From the NCBI GenBank assembly GCA_002389385.1, contig DGOK01000098.1:1-8885 (forward strand): a stretch of DNA of 8,885 bases, in the 5' to 3' direction. The notes beneath the pieces are model-generated. The model ran no database searches. It worked only from the letters and a program-made list of their open reading frames with translations, and had not been told where the DNA came from. Below are positions 6,694-8,885 of the stretch, one piece after another. The first letter of the stretch is position 1; every line of letters starts with the position of its first letter. Origin of the DNA: Rhodospirillaceae bacterium UBA4468. GTDB taxonomy: Bacteria > Pseudomonadota > Alphaproteobacteria > Rhodospirillales > Casp-alpha2. The position numbers and the translations under genes are program-made.

Positions 6694-8885
6694 TGGCTGA
6701 CAACCAGTCTTGCTGCAGCATTTAGTTCTATAGTTCTTGCTTTGATGAGTGTATCAAACAAGCGTTCTCCACATCCGATAGCGGCTGGCAGACCGAATTC
6801 AGCTGAACGAATAGCCATGTGAGAATTAGCGCCACCATACTTGGTTATCAGTCCAAGAATGCGGCGCGAGAATATCCAATCAAAGCCAGGGTCGGCACTT
6901 TCGATCAGAACAATATGTCCATCGATGTCATGCATATCATTTGTTGTTAGATATCGAACCGGGGCGACCACTGATTTATCGGTAATGAAGGTTGGCTGGC
7001 CAAGTGGTATACGTATCACATCTACATCAGCGACATCGAAGATGACATGGGGTAATCTTATCCCTCGCGTAACGGCATAAGACCGCTGCGCTTCGTTGAT
7101 TTGTTCAAGCAAATCTTCAGGGCATGCATTTTTGGATAATGCGGAAATAGGTAGATAGGAAAGATCGTCGCGCGATAGGCCTAAATTATGCCCCCAGCCC
7201 GAGAGAATTTTTAGAGCGTCACTGATCGCTCGAGTGAATGCAAACTTGGATTGTTCTCGTCCTTGGATGGCTGTTGCGATATAACGCAATAACGCGTGGG
7301 ATGACATATCAAATCCGGCTTCTTTAAGTAATACTTCAATTGACCGCCGCTGTTCGATGCTAGGCTCAAAGGCGGCAATCGTTTCCGGTATTTTATGACT
7401 AGCTTTCCCAAGGTAAAGATCAGGACGTTCGTCATAACGCCAAGACGATATGTCGTATGTACCGGGTCGCAGATGACCATAGCGGGTCAGAAAAGTATCT
7501 TGATCAAGGGTTTCTGTACTGAGCGCATGCATATCATTAATGAGATCTGTCGCGATCGTATGAACACCTCGCATGAAGTGCTCCATGTCATGTGTGGAAA
7601 ACACATCACGTTCAACCAGTGACCGTAGCAACTGAACGCCGATAAATCCGTGGCGGGCAAGTTGAGAGAATGGCAGTGTGCCATACTTGCGAGTATCTTT
7701 GAAAAGTTCATCAACGTGCTCTAAAGGGGACATCCCAGAAAAGTCATCACGTGGTACTAGCAATTGGTTTGCTTGGGACATCAAGGCTTCCAGATTAATG
7801 CTTCCTGACTTGAGGAGCTTAGCGGTGAGTACCTGGATTGATGCTTCAATATCGCCACATTCAGCAGGCTTAAATCCAGCCTCAGTTAAGCGTTGGCGCA
7901 TTATTATAGGACTGAAGTCACTACACGTAATTGCAATTTCAAATTCAACTTTGTCATGAAGTTCTCGATGTTCGCCAAGAACTTTTAACTGATGAGAGAC
8001 CAGCTGATGCGCATAATCGTGATTGAGGTTTTGTGGTAAAAAAGAATTGAAACTTTTACGAACATTGATGTATGGACGCCCGTGAAGATCAGTAAGTAGT
8101 GGTCCGTCAACGGTCCGGTACCCCATCTCTGTCCGCGCTTCGGCCCAGATACGGTCAGTGATCAGCAATTTATATAATGATAATGCTAATGGGCGTGGTG
8201 CATTGCCAATCATCTCTGCCGGATTCCAGTCCGTCATTTCTGATAAAATGGTGCCTTCGCCAGCCAGGCCTTCCACGGGTTCGGACAGAATGCGGATCGT
8301 ATCTCGAATACGGTCAATAGCATTATCAATATCAGCGTCAGGGACAGCAGACCAGTTGTTGCGTGCTGCTAATGGGCGAACTTGAAGAATGTATACGTCG
8401 TCATTAGACGTAATGCAGAATTCGATATCGAGCTCATGTGAGCCTGTTGCAATTTCAACCTCAATGACGCAATCAATGAGATGCCGCATACGAGGAGATT
8501 TAAGCTTATCTGGTCGTGAACGGTGTACGATCACCGTCTTGGATTCTTGTCCTCCAGTGACGGTGTCTGTTCGACCCGTAGCATCATCATAGTTGACGAT
8601 GTAATAAGGACTGCCAGTGTCTAAGTCTCTGGTCAGTACTACACCTGAAATAACAACATCCTTGACCATTGGCTGTATTAAGACTTCGTCGTCTCGGTTA
8701 TCAGTCCGGTAACTGGAAAATACCTCATCGATAGATTCTGCAATCGCCTGCGATGCCGGTTCTATGTTGAGTAGACTGGTAAAGGCGCCCGCCATGGATT
8801 CACTCTCTCCATCTTCACCTTGTGCACTTGATCGGATCGCCAATTTGAATTCCTTAAAAGCAGTCGTGATTCTACCAATAACCCC
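6690..8885 (-). CDS. L-glutamine kinase, PEP-synthase-like (N-terminus cut by window)
   Basis: The frame is open from the window edge at 8885 to TGA 6692-6690, giving 731 visible residues. The TTG at 8843-8841 falls inside a conserved motif and is not the start, so the true N-terminus lies outside, probably 50-100 residues away. The visible part begins in a PPDK/PEP-synthase type ATP-binding domain: AIRSSAQGEDGESES (16-30) and YILQVRPL (165-172). A central domain follows with EMTDWNPAEMIG (216-227). A C-terminal phosphohistidine domain carries YGGANSHMAIRSAEFG, whose H689 is the likely phosphorylated residue. The chain ends right after this, with no PEP/pyruvate TIM barrel, so it is not a PEP synthase. 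This matches Cj1418 of C. jejuni, which uses ATP via phosphohistidine to phosphorylate the amide nitrogen of L-glutamine, yielding AMP and phosphate. It is the first committed step of the phosphoramidate pathway and appears cytosolic. Confidence 0.9.
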   Translation of the reverse strand, partial: GVIGRITTAFKEFKLAIRSSAQGEDGESESMAGAFTSLLNIEPASQAIAESIDEVFSSYRTDNRDDEVLIQPMVKDVVISGVVLTRDLDTGSPYYIVNYDDATGRTDTVTGGQESKTVIVHRSRPDKLKSPRMRHLIDCVIEVEIATGSHELDIEFCITSNDDVYILQVRPLAARNNWSAVPDADIDNAIDRIRDTIRILSEPVEGLAGEGTILSEMTDWNPAEMIGNAPRPLALSLYKLLITDRIWAEARTEMGYRTVDGPLLTDLHGRPYINVRKSFNSFLPQNLNHDYAHQLVSHQLKVLGEHRELHDKVEFEIAITCSDFSPIIMRQRLTEAGFKPAECGDIEASIQVLTAKLLKSGSINLEALMSQANQLLVPRDDFSGMSPLEHVDELFKDTRKYGTLPFSQLARHGFIGVQLLRSLVERDVFSTHDMEHFMRGVHTIATDLINDMHALSTETLDQDTFLTRYGHLRPGTYDISSWRYDERPDLYLGKASHKIPETIAAFEPSIEQRRSIEVLLKEAGFDMSSHALLRYIATAIQGREQSKFAFTRAISDALKILSGWGHNLGLSRDDLSYLPISALSKNACPEDLLEQINEAQRSYAVTRGIRLPHVIFDVADVDVIRIPLGQPTFITDKSVVAPVRYLTTNDMHDIDGHIVLIESADPGFDWIFSRRILGLITKYGGANSHMAIRSAEFGLPAAIGCGERLFDTLIKARTIELNAAARLVVSH

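Noticed and set aside
8841..8843. TTG as the start of the glutamine kinase gene.
   Set aside because: The frame stays open upstream to the window edge and the codon lies inside the conserved ATP-domain motif, so the gene is cut by the window.
6690..8885. Phosphoenolpyruvate synthase.
   Set aside because: The phosphohistidine domain is at the very C-terminus and the PEP/pyruvate-binding TIM barrel is absent.

Overview
The window holds one tightly packed, unidirectional gene block. Every gene reads on the minus strand, so transcription runs from position 8885 towards position 1. Eight genes fill it, and the first and last in transcription order are cut by the window edges. Neighbouring genes overlap by 1 or 4 bases or are separated by only 4 or 6 bases. 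I see no internal promoter, terminator, RNA gene, insertion sequence or CRISPR array. The proteins (surface-glycan type tailoring enzymes, moderate G+C by eye) suggest a Gram-negative bacterium, perhaps a proteobacterium. The species cannot be told from this sequence.

Upstream half (8885 to 5285, plus 3504 to 2992). Four genes match, in order, the four enzymes characterised from the Campylobacter jejuni capsule locus (Cj1418, Cj1417, Cj1416, Cj1415) that make the activated phosphoramidate donor. They are an L-glutamine kinase (6690-8885, N-terminus outside the window), a gamma-glutamyl-CDP-amidate hydrolase of the class I glutamine amidotransferase fold (6070-6693), a CTP:phosphoglutamine cytidylyltransferase (5285-6070) and a CDP-amidate kinase that looks like an APS kinase (2992-3504). 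Together they should turn glutamine, ATP and CTP into 3'-phospho-cytidine diphosphoramidate, the presumed donor for phosphoramidate groups on surface glycans.

Insertion in the pathway. Between the cytidylyltransferase and the kinase lies a 589-residue sulfatase-superfamily protein (3509-5278). It has threonine where a true sulfatase has the cysteine or serine that becomes formylglycine, and it has no signal peptide. This suggests phospho-group chemistry rather than sulfate ester hydrolysis, and it makes the protein a candidate phosphoramidate transferase or hydrolase. That role is my inference.

Downstream half (2992 to 1). An SGNH-fold protein with an N-terminal membrane helix (1730-2992), a putative sugar O-methyltransferase (771-1733) and a TIM-barrel sugar-phosphate isomerase/epimerase-like protein (1-774, C-terminus outside the window) follow, all translationally coupled. 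They look like glycan or donor tailoring functions. No glycosyltransferase and no homologue of the Campylobacter phosphoramidate transferases was recognised in the window.
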